A stretch of DNA of 64,000 nt from Winogradskyella sp. (lineage in GTDB: Bacteria; Bacteroidota; Bacteroidia; Flavobacteriales; Flavobacteriaceae), in NCBI RefSeq assembly GCF_025210595.1, contig NZ_JAOARH010000031.1:16510-80509 (forward strand), given 5' to 3'. The notes beneath the pieces were generated by a model. That model saw only the letters and a program-made list of their open reading frames with translations. It ran no database searches and was not told the DNA's origin. Each line of letters starts with the position of its first letter. Positions within the stretch are counted from its first letter, which is position 1. The position numbers were made by a program, and so were the translations under genes. Below, in pieces: positions 50,937-60,582 of this stretch.

Positions 50937-50963
50937 AGCTAACTATTTGAAAATAAAAAATAT

Positions 50964-51827
50964 TTATCCTAAATAAGTTTTAAGAATTTTACTCTTACTT
51001 GCGTGTCGTAATCTTCTTATTCCTTTTTCTCTTATTTGTCGTACACGTTCCCTGGTTAAATCGTACATACTTCCTATCTCTTCTAATGTCATAGGTGGCT
51101 GATCTCCGATACCAAAATTAAGACGAATAACATCACTTTCTTTTTGTGTAAGTGTCTCTAAAGCGCGCTCTATCTCTGTATTTAAAGATGCTTTCATTAA
51201 ATCTCTATCTGGTCTTGGCGATTCGTTTTCGCTTACAACGTCATAAAGACTAAAAGTTTCACCATCTTTTAAAGGTGCATCCATAGATAAATGACGGCCA
51301 GAATTTTTTAAAGATTGTTTTACTTCTCTTGCACTAAGATCTAATTCGCTTGCAATCTCCTCAGCATTTGGAGGTCTTTGGTGTACCTGCTCTAAATGCG
51401 AGTACGTCTTATTAATCTTATTTATAGTACCTATTTTGTTAAGTGGTAAACGTACAATACGAGATTGCTCAGCTAATGCTTGTAATATAGCTTGTCTAAT
51501 CCACCAAACAGCATAAGATATAAATTTAAATCCTCTGGTTTCATCAAAGCGTTGTGCTGCTTTTACTAAACCTGCATTTCCTTCATTAATTAAATCCGGA
51601 AGTTTTAAGCCTTGGTTCTGATATTGTTTTGCTACAGAAACCACAAACCTTAAGTTAGCCGTTGTTAATTTGTCTAACGCTACTTGATCGCCTCTTCTAA
51701 TACGTTGCGCTAATTCCACCTCTTCTTCTGCAGTAATTAATGGAATTTTGCTAATGTCTTGTAAATACTTGTCTAGGGATTTGTCTTCTCTATTAGTTAC
51801 CTGTTTGGTAATCTTCAGTTGCCTCAT
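50964..51827 (-). CDS. rpoD: Primary RNA polymerase sigma factor (short RpoD/SigA)
   Basis: A 287-aa sigma-70 factor without region 1.1, the normal primary sigma of Bacteroidota. Region 1.2 is [16 protein letters not shown]; region 2 has [20 protein letters not shown]; region 3 is around 150-200; region 4 has [28 protein letters not shown], which reads the -33 element. It recognises the TAnnTTTG promoters noted throughout. rpsU lies downstream. Confidence 0.97.
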   Translation of the reverse strand: MRQLKITKQVTNREDKSLDKYLQDISKIPLITAEEEVELAQRIRRGDQVALDKLTTANLRFVVSVAKQYQNQGLKLPDLINEGNAGLVKAAQRFDETRGFKFISYAVWWIRQAILQALAEQSRIVRLPLNKIGTINKINKTYSHLEQVHQRPPNAEEIASELDLSAREVKQSLKNSGRHLSMDAPLKDGETFSLYDVVSENESPRPDRDLMKASLNTEIERALETLTQKESDVIRLNFGIGDQPPMTLEEIGSMYDLTRERVRQIREKGIRRLRHASKSKILKTYLG

Positions 51828-51939
51828 GTGTGTATTCTAAAATTTATGAACCCACATTATAAATTAATTATTTAGAAAAACAAGCAATTGAGCAATAATT
51901 AACAAAATTTAGAGAAAAAAGTTTTGTTTTCGGTATTTA

Positions 51940-54591
51940 TCAATCTTTTTTAGTAGAGTCTTTAGCCTTTTTTTTCTTTTTTCCACCTAAAAGATTTCCC
52001 AAAACATTACCTACGCTTTCTTTAATAACATCTTTTGGATCTTCATTAGTGTTGTTGGCACTTCCTGTTGAATCTGTTTTAGTCGAATTAGTATTTCCGC
52101 CTAAAACATCACTTAGTAGATCATTAATCTTATCTTTTCCTTTACCAATCATTTTTTGTTTTTGAATTTCTACCAACTGTTGTGTTAAATTTGAAATTCC
52201 GCTTGTTAAATCGGTAGTAATTTTAGGGCTGGAAAATGTACCATCAATATTAGCCGTAACAGGAACCGCAATATTATTAACCTCATCATCATTTATTTGC
52301 CCTATTAATCGATTAACATCTCCTCCTAAATATTTTGCTGGCACTTGTAATACTGCACTATACTTCATAGTATTATTAAAACTATGCGACCCAGAAACCT
52401 CAATAGGTATATCTTTATATTTTACAGTGAAAGGTTTTACGGAAACCTGACCATTATCAAAACTCAATTTGGTTTTAATATCTTTTTGTAATTGGTTAAA
52501 GTCAATAAAATCCAACTTACTATCTAAACCAGATAATAAGGGACTTTTGGTAACATCTACATTAGAGGTTAAAATTTCTGCAAGCGCATTACCCGAAATG
52601 GTCGCTAAATCTGGTGAAAAACTTTCATCTAAAAGTCCATTAACCGCAATAGTAGAGTTTAATTTTCCTTGTACCACTTTTGCAATTGGTGCTAAAGCTT
52701 TTAACATCTCTAAATCTTTAAAAGATTGCGATATGTCAAACTGTTTCATATCTAATTGCATATTAAATTTAGGCTTAGCTTCTTTGGTATTAACATTACC
52801 AGAAATACCTAATTGACCATTAAATACATCTGTAGTCATATTACTAAGCTTAGCATTTTGATCTTTAATTAACAACTGCCCTTTTACATTTTTAAGATTA
52901 AGGTTATCGTAAATTACCGTTTTAGCATTAGCAGAAATGGCGCAATCTAAAAAGTCTGGAATTTTTAAAGATTCTTCATCAGAAGATGTTTTATTTGAGG
53001 TTTCGGTAGCTGTTTCATCTTCAACCATAAAATCTGAAATAGCAAACCTGTTAGAATTAACCTTAAAATCACCTTGTAATTTCTTATCGCTTAAAAGAAA
53101 ACCTAATAAATTATTTATGGTTCCTGTTGCAGAAAAATCACTTTGCCCTGTTTGCGCATTAAAATCATTAAGACTTACAAGACCAGGTTTAAAAGTTAAA
53201 TCGGCTTTATTAATCTGAATAGGATTAACAATATCTTCTGAAGAAAATATAAAATCTGAAACTGAAAGACTACCATTGTTTTTAATACGTTGATAAGCAT
53301 TAGTCTCTAGAGCATTCATATCAAAAGCTGTACTTAATTTTCCTTTTAAAATACCGCTTAATTGATTTTCTAATTCAACAGGATAAGCCTTGGTAATATT
53401 TGCTAAGTTTAAAACTCCGTCTAAATTAGTATTTACCAACATATTACCTGTTAGGTTTTTTATATGAGCCTCAGACTTAAAAACATCTTTATCTATTTTA
53501 AAGTCTAATTGATTTAAATCAACATAAGTATCATCTATATTACCTGTTGTGTTTTTTATGGTAGCATCAATCATAATGTCACTGATGCTTTTAGGCAAAT
53601 CTGGATATTTAAACGAGGCGTTAGCCGATTGCATATTAATATCTAACGTAGGAATGGTTTCCTCAGAAACTAACCCTCTTACAATACCATTAATTGTAAA
53701 GTTCCCTGTAGTTGTTACTCCTGCAATATCCTTAGCATAAGCTTTTGGTATAACAGCTAAAAAATCTTTAAACGATGATTCTGGATTTTTAAAGCTAATA
53801 TCTATTTTTTGCCCTTCTTCAACCATTTGCACAAAACCATCAAACTCTAGTGGTAAAGCATTTATATAGGCTTTGTTTTCTTGAAAGGTATATTTATTTT
53901 GTTCTAAATCCATACCTATTAGAGCATCTAGTTTAATAATATTATTGCTTAAATATTCTGTACTATCCTTAGACATGCTTACTCTAGCTTCTGTATTGGT
54001 GTCTAATTCAGATTTTTCACCAGAAAAAACACCTTTTCCGTTATGGTTTATTTCTGTAAGGTAAAACTGTGTATGAGAAGTTTCATCTATATAAGTAAAT
54101 GCACTATTGTTGAGTTCGTAATTTTCAATATCGAAACTAAAACCTGAGGAAGTACTTTCAGAGTCTTCAGAAACATCTTCTGTTTCATTGCTTTTCATTA
54201 TATCATAATTAGTAACACCGTTTGTATTGGTCTTTAAGGTTAAAAGCATATCATCTGCAATAATCTCATTAACCACCAAAGGCTTATCAGATCCATTAAA
54301 TAATTGACCTATTGACATTTCAAAAGACAGATTTTTTGCAGTAACTAAGGTTTCGTCTTTAAATGGCGCTCTATTTGTAATCTTAAGATTTTCTACACTA
54401 ACCTCTGCTTTAGGAAAACTAGAAATAAGACTAAGGCTTATATCATCAAAACTAAAATCAGCATCTAAATTTTCATCAGCATAATTTTGAACAATCGTAT
54501 CTATTTTAGATTCTAACACCAAAGGAACTGCAATAAGTATTGCAATAAAAATGAGTAAAAGGATTCCTATAATTTTGAAAATTTTCTTCAT
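51940..54591 (-). CDS. AsmA-family protein
   Basis: An 883-aa protein with a single N-terminal transmembrane helix (IIGILLLIFIAILIAVPLVL) and a large periplasmic body. The AsmA domain begins at about 30 (DENLDADFSFDDISLSLISSFPKAEVSVENLKI), with repeating beta strands up to about 800, then a Ser/Lys-rich end. AsmA-like proteins are predicted grooves that move phospholipids between the membranes. Stands alone. Confidence 0.93.
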   Translation of the reverse strand: MKKIFKIIGILLLIFIAILIAVPLVLESKIDTIVQNYADENLDADFSFDDISLSLISSFPKAEVSVENLKITNRAPFKDETLVTAKNLSFEMSIGQLFNGSDKPLVVNEIIADDMLLTLKTNTNGVTNYDIMKSNETEDVSEDSESTSSGFSFDIENYELNNSAFTYIDETSHTQFYLTEINHNGKGVFSGEKSELDTNTEARVSMSKDSTEYLSNNIIKLDALIGMDLEQNKYTFQENKAYINALPLEFDGFVQMVEEGQKIDISFKNPESSFKDFLAVIPKAYAKDIAGVTTTGNFTINGIVRGLVSEETIPTLDINMQSANASFKYPDLPKSISDIMIDATIKNTTGNIDDTYVDLNQLDFKIDKDVFKSEAHIKNLTGNMLVNTNLDGVLNLANITKAYPVELENQLSGILKGKLSTAFDMNALETNAYQRIKNNGSLSVSDFIFSSEDIVNPIQINKADLTFKPGLVSLNDFNAQTGQSDFSATGTINNLLGFLLSDKKLQGDFKVNSNRFAISDFMVEDETATETSNKTSSDEESLKIPDFLDCAISANAKTVIYDNLNLKNVKGQLLIKDQNAKLSNMTTDVFNGQLGISGNVNTKEAKPKFNMQLDMKQFDISQSFKDLEMLKALAPIAKVVQGKLNSTIAVNGLLDESFSPDLATISGNALAEILTSNVDVTKSPLLSGLDSKLDFIDFNQLQKDIKTKLSFDNGQVSVKPFTVKYKDIPIEVSGSHSFNNTMKYSAVLQVPAKYLGGDVNRLIGQINDDEVNNIAVPVTANIDGTFSSPKITTDLTSGISNLTQQLVEIQKQKMIGKGKDKINDLLSDVLGGNTNSTKTDSTGSANNTNEDPKDVIKESVGNVLGNLLGGKKKKKAKDSTKKD

Positions 54592-54766
54592 GATAAATAT
54601 GTGTAGTTTTTAACTAGCTTCTAATATATTATACGCAAATTTGGTAAGAATAGTTGTACCAGCTATAAACTTTAGGAAGATTTTAATGGTTTAGCAAAAA
54701 TTGAATGTTCGTTAGTAACAAATTACACTTCAACTTTACTCAGAACATCTATTGAAAAGTATTTTC

Positions 54767-55471
54767 TTAAACTAATTCTATTTCTTCGTTAACTTTAAGG
54801 TTGAATCGTTTTCTAAATAAATAAACTCCCAGATATAAAAATGGTGTATCTAAAGCTGCAATGAGCACTTTAAATATAAAACCTGCTGCCAATAACCCCA
54901 AAAATTTATCCCATTCAATTTTACCAAAGCTACAAAGTAAAATAAGTACAGTAGCAGTATCTACAAATTGTGAAAGAAACGTAGAAAAATTATTACGCAA
55001 CCATAAATGCTTGCCTTTGGTAAGACGTTTCCAAAAATGATAGATTTGAATATCTACAAACTGCGCTAATAAATAGGCCATCATACTCGCAAAAACAGCA
55101 ATAGCTGTACTACCAAACACTTTTGTAAACATGGCATCTTTTACAGGCGACCATGTTGTAGCTGGCACAACATTAGCAACATATATGATTAACATTGAAA
55201 AAAAGGATGCAAAAATCCCAATCACCACAATATCATTAGCTCGTTTTTTGCCATAGATTTCACTTATCAAATCTGTAATTAAAAATGTAATAGGATAAGG
55301 CAATATACCTACTGAAATTTCGAAAAGCTTACTTCCAAAAATTTCAACATCTATTGGATACCAATAAAAAAACTTTTGAAATATTAAATTAGAAACCACT
55401 AAAGACGTAATAAACAAGCCTGCTAATAAAAGATAAATACGCTGTGCTAAAATTTTGTCTTTAATAGGCAT
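54767..55471 (-). CDS. yhhQ: Queuosine precursor transporter
   Basis: A 234-aa inner-membrane protein of the YhhQ/VUT family with about six helices. The family block FGSTAIAVFASMMAYLLAQFVDIQIYHFWKRLTKGKHLWLRNNFSTFLSQFVDT is clear in pieces across residues 118-172, with QFVD and the NN-x-ST motif. It imports 7-cyano- or 7-aminomethyl-7-deazaguanine for tRNA queuosine. Confidence 0.93.
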   Translation of the reverse strand: MPIKDKILAQRIYLLLAGLFITSLVVSNLIFQKFFYWYPIDVEIFGSKLFEISVGILPYPITFLITDLISEIYGKKRANDIVVIGIFASFFSMLIIYVANVVPATTWSPVKDAMFTKVFGSTAIAVFASMMAYLLAQFVDIQIYHFWKRLTKGKHLWLRNNFSTFLSQFVDTATVLILLCSFGKIEWDKFLGLLAAGFIFKVLIAALDTPFLYLGVYLFRKRFNLKVNEEIELV

Positions 55472-55541
55472 AAAAATGGTTAATAAATTGTTCTTGTAAA
55501 GATAATCTATTAATATAACTTTTAGTTAATTTGCTAATTCC

Positions 55542-56669
55542 ATGACACCAACAAAAACCACTTACATAGCACTTGGAAGCAATAAAGGCAACAAATTAGA
55601 ATATTTGCAGTCTGCTGTTGACGCTGTTTTTAAGAAAGTTGGTGCTATTTCTAAGATTTCTAAAGTCTATAAAACACCAGCTTTAGGGTTTGATGGTGAT
55701 GATTTTTTTAATGCTTGTATTAAAGTAGAAACTGAGTTAAAACCAAAAAAACTCCTCAAAACACTTAAACAAATAGAAACCAATTTAGGAAGAGTCTCAA
55801 AGAAATCTAACACTTACGAATCTCGAGAAATTGATTTAGACATCTTGTTTTACGATAATGAAGTTATTAACGATAAGTCATTGGTTATTCCTCATTCAGA
55901 ACTGCATAAGCGAAAATTTGTGCTTCAACCTCTTTATGACATTGCAAAAGATTTAGAGCATTATACGTTAAACAAGTCGGTTAGTGATTTGCTTCAAGAA
56001 TGTAACGATGATTCTAAAATTGAACCTATAAATATTTGGTTAAAGAATCCTAAGAAAAAATTTAGTTTTAGTAATTATAATTTCATAGCTATTGAAGGCA
56101 ACATTGGTGCTGGTAAAACCAGTTTATCAAAAAAAATTGCACAAGATTTTAATGCCAAACTTATTTTAGAACGCTTTGCAGATAATCCTTTTTTACCAAA
56201 ATTCTATAAAGAGCCAGAACGCTATGCGTTTACACTAGAAATGTCTTTTTTAGCCGACCGCTACCAACAGATAAGTGACGATTTATCGCAACTAGATTTA
56301 TTTAAAGATTTTATAGTAAGTGATTATGATGTACACAAATCGCTTATATTTTCTAAGGTAACGCTTCCAGAAGATGAATTTATGCTATATCGTAAATTAT
56401 TCTACCAAGTATATAAAGATATAGCAAGACCAGATTTGTATGTGTATCTCTATCAAAACACAGAACGCTTACAAGCTAATATTAAAAAACGAGGTCGTAA
56501 ATACGAAACTGAAATACAAGACGATTATCTTGAAAAAATAAATTCTGGTTATCTTGATTTTTTAAAATCACAAACAGAACTCAACGTAAAAATCATTGAT
56601 ATATCCGATAAAGATTTCGTGAAAAATCGTGAGGATTATTTGTGGTTGTTAAATGAAATTAATAGTTAA
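55542..56669 (+). CDS. folK: FolK / deoxynucleoside kinase fusion
   Basis: A 375-aa two-domain protein. Residues 1-160 are 6-hydroxymethyl-dihydropterin pyrophosphokinase: YIALGSNKGNKLEYLQ, VETELKPKKLLKTLKQIE, SREIDLDILFYDN. Residues 182-375 are a deoxynucleoside kinase: FIAIEGNIGAGKTSLSKKIA with Walker A, ERFADNPFLP, the DR-like LADRYQQ and an R-rich lid. The fusion links folate synthesis with nucleotide salvage and is seen in flavobacteria. Both active sites look intact. Confidence 0.95.
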   Translation: MTPTKTTYIALGSNKGNKLEYLQSAVDAVFKKVGAISKISKVYKTPALGFDGDDFFNACIKVETELKPKKLLKTLKQIETNLGRVSKKSNTYESREIDLDILFYDNEVINDKSLVIPHSELHKRKFVLQPLYDIAKDLEHYTLNKSVSDLLQECNDDSKIEPINIWLKNPKKKFSFSNYNFIAIEGNIGAGKTSLSKKIAQDFNAKLILERFADNPFLPKFYKEPERYAFTLEMSFLADRYQQISDDLSQLDLFKDFIVSDYDVHKSLIFSKVTLPEDEFMLYRKLFYQVYKDIARPDLYVYLYQNTERLQANIKKRGRKYETEIQDDYLEKINSGYLDFLKSQTELNVKIIDISDKDFVKNREDYLWLLNEINS

Positions 56670-56674
56670 ACTTT

Positions 56675-56702
56675 GTCATCCTGAACTTGTTTCAGGATCT
56701 CA
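56675..56702. repeat. Dispersed intergenic repeat
   Basis: A CATCCTGAAC/TTTCAGGATC hairpin core after the folK gene stop. Related short units are at 43371 and about 43470, and with a similar CTTCAACAAGCTCAGTC partner at 58158-58181. Typical of dispersed palindromic repeats in flavobacterial intergenic regions. Confidence 0.55.
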
Positions 56703-56712
56703 TCTTAACAAT

Positions 56713-57369
56713 TTAAAACACAAACAAAATTGTTGAAATTAGGCTATTATTATCTAAAACAACCTCATTAAGAATCTTAAATTCTTTAACCTTAAAATTA
56801 AAAGGTTCTGCCAACACATCTACTCCACTGTTTTGTTTTAATCGTATGCCTTGGCTTGCAATTTTATCTTTGTTAGGTATAAAATCACCATTAGGAATAT
56901 GCTCTGTTAAGATGATATACTTATAATTAGAAAGCTTATTTATTATACTTTTTATTTCATCATTAGATAAATGCTGTAGCACTTGTCTTAAAATAACACC
57001 ATCTGCTTTTGGTAAAGCTTCTTTTGAAATATCTAAACATTCAAAAGTTAGATTATTAGCTTTAAAATGTTGTTTGTTTCGCTCTATTAAATCGTGCACA
57101 ATATCAACAGCAACATAGTTCTTGGTATATGGTAGCAGTTGTTTACCTATATTAAAATCACCACAGCCTAAATCGCAAATAGTAAGTTGATTATGATGAG
57201 ATTTTAAAAATGTAGTTACTGCTTTTATATATGGTATTGTAATCTCTAATTTATGTGAGCCTTCACCAGAATAAAAATCGAAATCTTTTCCTCCCCAAAA
57301 ATGCTGTTCATAAATTTGCTCCATTACCGCTTTTGTTGGCCATGGTGTTTTTAGTTTTTTAGACTTCAT
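56713..57369 (-). CDS. Class I SAM-dependent methyltransferase
   Basis: A 218-aa protein with the SAM-binding motif TICDLGCGDFNIGKQL (about 77-92), then YVAVDIVHDLIERN and DGVILRQVLQHLS. The family cannot be fixed; the target could be a small molecule or protein. It overlaps the LytTR regulator by 1 nt, so the two are translationally coupled. Confidence 0.88.
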   Translation of the reverse strand: MKSKKLKTPWPTKAVMEQIYEQHFWGGKDFDFYSGEGSHKLEITIPYIKAVTTFLKSHHNQLTICDLGCGDFNIGKQLLPYTKNYVAVDIVHDLIERNKQHFKANNLTFECLDISKEALPKADGVILRQVLQHLSNDEIKSIINKLSNYKYIILTEHIPNGDFIPNKDKIASQGIRLKQNSGVDVLAEPFNFKVKEFKILNEVVLDNNSLISTILFVF

Positions 57370-58103
57370 TACTTAAAATAAGCCAGCAATTCGGCTTTTT
57401 TTGAAGCTGATACCATAATCTCTTTTCCGTTACTTAAGATTACGCTACCTCCTTTACCTTTCACATATTTAACCACTTCATTTACATTAACCAAATAACT
57501 CTTATGTACTCTGGCAAAATTGGCATCCTTAAGACTTTCTTCTATATACTTTAATGTTTTACTTACCAGCTTCTTTTTATTGTTATTGAGGTAGATTTCT
57601 GTATAATTATCATCTGCTTTACAATACATTATATCTGCGGTTTCTAAAATCTCAAAACCATCTTGTTGTGGTATTGTAATCTTGCCATTTATCGTATTTG
57701 TTTTAGGCACTAAAACCTGATCTTGTAAAGCTTCTTCCTTTGTTTTAATTTCTGTAACATAGTCTACCGCTTTAATTAACTCATCTATAGATATTGGCTT
57801 CATTAAATAATAAGAAGCATGTGCATTTAGTGCATCTATAGCATAATGATTATAAGCAGTTACAAAAATGGTTTCAAAATCTATATGACCAACTTTATCT
57901 AATAAATCAAAAGCATTTCCGTAAGGCATTTCTACATCTAAAAACACCACATCTAAATCGTTACTTCTAATAAGCACCAATGCTTCCTCAACATTGGGAG
58001 CTTCACCAATAATGGAAATATTAGGACAGTATTTTGTTAAATAATTACGAAGAATATCTCTACTGGTTTCTTCGTCTTCTACTATAATGGCGTTTAGTTT
58101 CAT
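57369..58103 (-). CDS. LytTR response regulator
   Basis: A 244-aa regulator. The receiver domain (1-125) has EDEETSRD, phospho-acceptor Asp in DVVFLDVEMPYG and the switch Lys in LMKPISIDE. The LytTR DNA-binding domain (about 145-244) reads IMYCKADDNYTEIYLNN and FARVHKSYLVN. It pairs with the LytS-type kinase gene upstream at 58197, 93 nt away, and is coupled to a methyltransferase. Confidence 0.95.
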   Translation of the reverse strand: MKLNAIIVEDEETSRDILRNYLTKYCPNISIIGEAPNVEEALVLIRSNDLDVVFLDVEMPYGNAFDLLDKVGHIDFETIFVTAYNHYAIDALNAHASYYLMKPISIDELIKAVDYVTEIKTKEEALQDQVLVPKTNTINGKITIPQQDGFEILETADIMYCKADDNYTEIYLNNNKKKLVSKTLKYIEESLKDANFARVHKSYLVNVNEVVKYVKGKGGSVILSNGKEIMVSASKKAELLAYFK

Positions 58104-58110
58104 ATGCTTC

Positions 58111-58181
58111 TTCCTGTAAAAACAGGAATATTTTTAGTTTAACTTCCTTTTTAATAGACTTCAACAAGCTCAGTCTGACAA
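58111..58181. repeat. Two dispersed short repeats
   Basis: TTCCTGTAAAAACAGGAA hairpin (58111-58128) and CTTCAACAAGCTCAGTCTGA (58160-58179), each like other copies in this window, between kinase and regulator genes. Confidence 0.45.
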
Positions 58182-58196
58182 CTCAAACAGAATGTA

Positions 58197-60368
58197 TTAA
58201 TCCTTTTTTAAGGTCACAACAACTTTGGTTCCTACATCTTCAGATTTTTGAAAATCTTCAATAGTAACATCTACTTTGTCTTTATACATTTCGTTTAAAA
58301 TAGCAACACGTTTTTTAATGTTGTCCATTCCTTTAGAATTCTGCTTTTTCTGATTGGCAGTTTTCATAGCCTTAGAACGCTCTCTACCAATACCATCGTC
58401 TGTAATAGCTATCATAATCTCATCTTTAGATTTTGAGCTTACAGTTATATTTAAATGTCCTTTTTCTTTTTTATAACGTAAGCCATGCCAAACCGCATTT
58501 TCTATGTAAGGTTGCAATAACATTGGTGGAATTTGAAACTCTTCAACATTAATACTTTCATCCACATCTATAGAATAATCAAACTTATCCTTAAACCTAA
58601 AATGTTCTAAGTTGGTATATAACTCTAGTAGTTCTACTTCTTTCTTCAACGGAATAAAGTCTTCTTCGCTATTCTCTAAAACAGAACGCATTAAATGTGA
58701 AAAATCAGATAAATACCTATTAGCTGTGCGTTCATCATTTGTTGCAATAAAACTATTTACTGAGTTTAACGCATTAAATATAAAATGAGGATTCATCTGA
58801 CTTCTCAACGATTTTAGAGCCAACAAATTGTTTGCCAAACGCTGTTGCTTTATGTACTTGTACATTAAAAAACCAGTAATTAAAAACAATATCAAGCCAC
58901 CTATTAGTGAATAAATAATGAGCTGCTGTCGCTTATTACGCTCTTGTGTTAATTCATATTTACTTTTTGACAATGCTCTATCGCTTTCTAAAGATGTTAT
59001 TCTGTTTTGTTGCTCTGCAATGTTTCTACTAAATCGAGCAACTTGAGATAGTTCTTGTATTTTTTTAGCATATAACTCATCTACTACACTCTTAAATTCA
59101 TCTATAGCCTCCCTTCCCTTTTCGTCCTCACCTAAACTATAATATACTTCAGACGCACGTCTTGTTGCATCTTTCTTTACTTCTAAATCCCCTTTTTTAT
59201 CTGCCTCTTCTATGCTTTTCTCAAAATAAGAGATCGCATTATCTAAATCGTTGTTTAGGTAATAAGCATTGGCTAATTTATAATTCTGTTTTTGAAGCGT
59301 TAAAGGACTTTCATTAGGTAAAACAGAGTCTTTCTCAATGTCTTCTATACTTTCAAGCACTCCCTTTCTAAGCTCTATTTCACTATCATATTCTTGATTA
59401 AGGTTATTAAATTCAGCCACCTTAACCTGCTCTTCAACCGCTCTTTTCTTATTTTCTTTTTTGGCTAGTTTAAGAGAATTAGAATAATAGCTTTTTGCTT
59501 TAGTCACCTCTCCTTTTTCATTGTAGGCTTGCGCAATTTTAGAGTTTAGATCTGTTACTTTAGGTGCTATTAAATGCTTTTTCGCAACCTCTAAACCAGT
59601 TTCGTAAGACTTAATAGCCGCTTGTATATTCTTAAGCTTTAGATGTGCATCACCAATACCTTCATATAAAAGTATTTTTTCATAGTTAGATAAACTCTCT
59701 TCATCTAAATTTTTATAGGTAGATATGCTTTTTTGAAACTCACCATTTTTTGTATAAGCATCTGCGAGTTTTAATTGCGCTGATGCTGTTTCTGTATTCT
59801 GAAGACTGATTTTAAATGCCGAAATAGACAAATCGTATTGTTTCCAATACATATAAACATCACCTAAAAGTTCGTGTGCTTCTGCGCTTTGCTTTGTAGA
59901 CACATTAACATTGAGTGCATCTCCTACAAATTTTAAACTCTTCTCTGCATCTTTCTTTAAATAAGCATCAGCAGAATCTATCATTTGATTAAAACGTTTG
60001 GTTACATTGCTTCTTGCTCTACTTTTAGATTGAAAATCATCTTGTTCTACAACTTCTATAGATATGCGCTCATTACTTTTTATAATATAATAAATGGTCT
60101 CAAAATCATTATGACTTATAGTAAGTTCATCACCTACTTTTGCTCTAACCGTAAAATCTCCAAAAATATTAGTGCGTGTATATCTGCCGCTATTAATTTG
60201 AATGTTTACGTCCTTAATAGGCTCCTTTGATTTTTTTAAATATACTACCCCTCTTACTGTAAAAAAGGCATCTTCCTTATATGAGTTTTCAGGATGATTT
60301 TGCCCAAAGCTTAAAAAGCTTATCAGGCAAAAAATTAATACGTAATATGTTCTTAGATTATTTAGCAA
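58197..60368 (-). CDS. LytS-type TPR sensor histidine kinase
   Basis: A 723-aa kinase. Signal peptide, then a carboxypeptidase regulatory-like beta domain (about 32-110), several tetratricopeptide repeats (about 140-430), a coiled coil, one transmembrane helix (IIYSLIGGLILFLITGFLMY) and a His_kinase domain with the phospho-acceptor in NPHFIFNALNSVNSF. The ATPase part has NAVWHGL and TDDGIGRERS. The large exported part suggests sensing of envelope proteins or peptides. Partner: the LytTR regulator downstream. Confidence 0.93.
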   Translation of the reverse strand: MLNNLRTYYVLIFCLISFLSFGQNHPENSYKEDAFFTVRGVVYLKKSKEPIKDVNIQINSGRYTRTNIFGDFTVRAKVGDELTISHNDFETIYYIIKSNERISIEVVEQDDFQSKSRARSNVTKRFNQMIDSADAYLKKDAEKSLKFVGDALNVNVSTKQSAEAHELLGDVYMYWKQYDLSISAFKISLQNTETASAQLKLADAYTKNGEFQKSISTYKNLDEESLSNYEKILLYEGIGDAHLKLKNIQAAIKSYETGLEVAKKHLIAPKVTDLNSKIAQAYNEKGEVTKAKSYYSNSLKLAKKENKKRAVEEQVKVAEFNNLNQEYDSEIELRKGVLESIEDIEKDSVLPNESPLTLQKQNYKLANAYYLNNDLDNAISYFEKSIEEADKKGDLEVKKDATRRASEVYYSLGEDEKGREAIDEFKSVVDELYAKKIQELSQVARFSRNIAEQQNRITSLESDRALSKSKYELTQERNKRQQLIIYSLIGGLILFLITGFLMYKYIKQQRLANNLLALKSLRSQMNPHFIFNALNSVNSFIATNDERTANRYLSDFSHLMRSVLENSEEDFIPLKKEVELLELYTNLEHFRFKDKFDYSIDVDESINVEEFQIPPMLLQPYIENAVWHGLRYKKEKGHLNITVSSKSKDEIMIAITDDGIGRERSKAMKTANQKKQNSKGMDNIKKRVAILNEMYKDKVDVTIEDFQKSEDVGTKVVVTLKKD

Positions 60369-60582
60369 AACAATAGTATTGATTGGACTAACTTACATAC
60401 TTTATTTGATTTCAAAAAATGATGTCATCAGTTTTAAGAGCTTTTGCACTACAATATATACGAGATAACTAATACAACGTTTTACTTCACTCATTAATAA
60501 TTCCTTTTCACTCATTTCAGATTTTTAATGTTGTTTTTTCAGATGAGCTTTACATAATCATTAATCAAAACATAAAATCATA

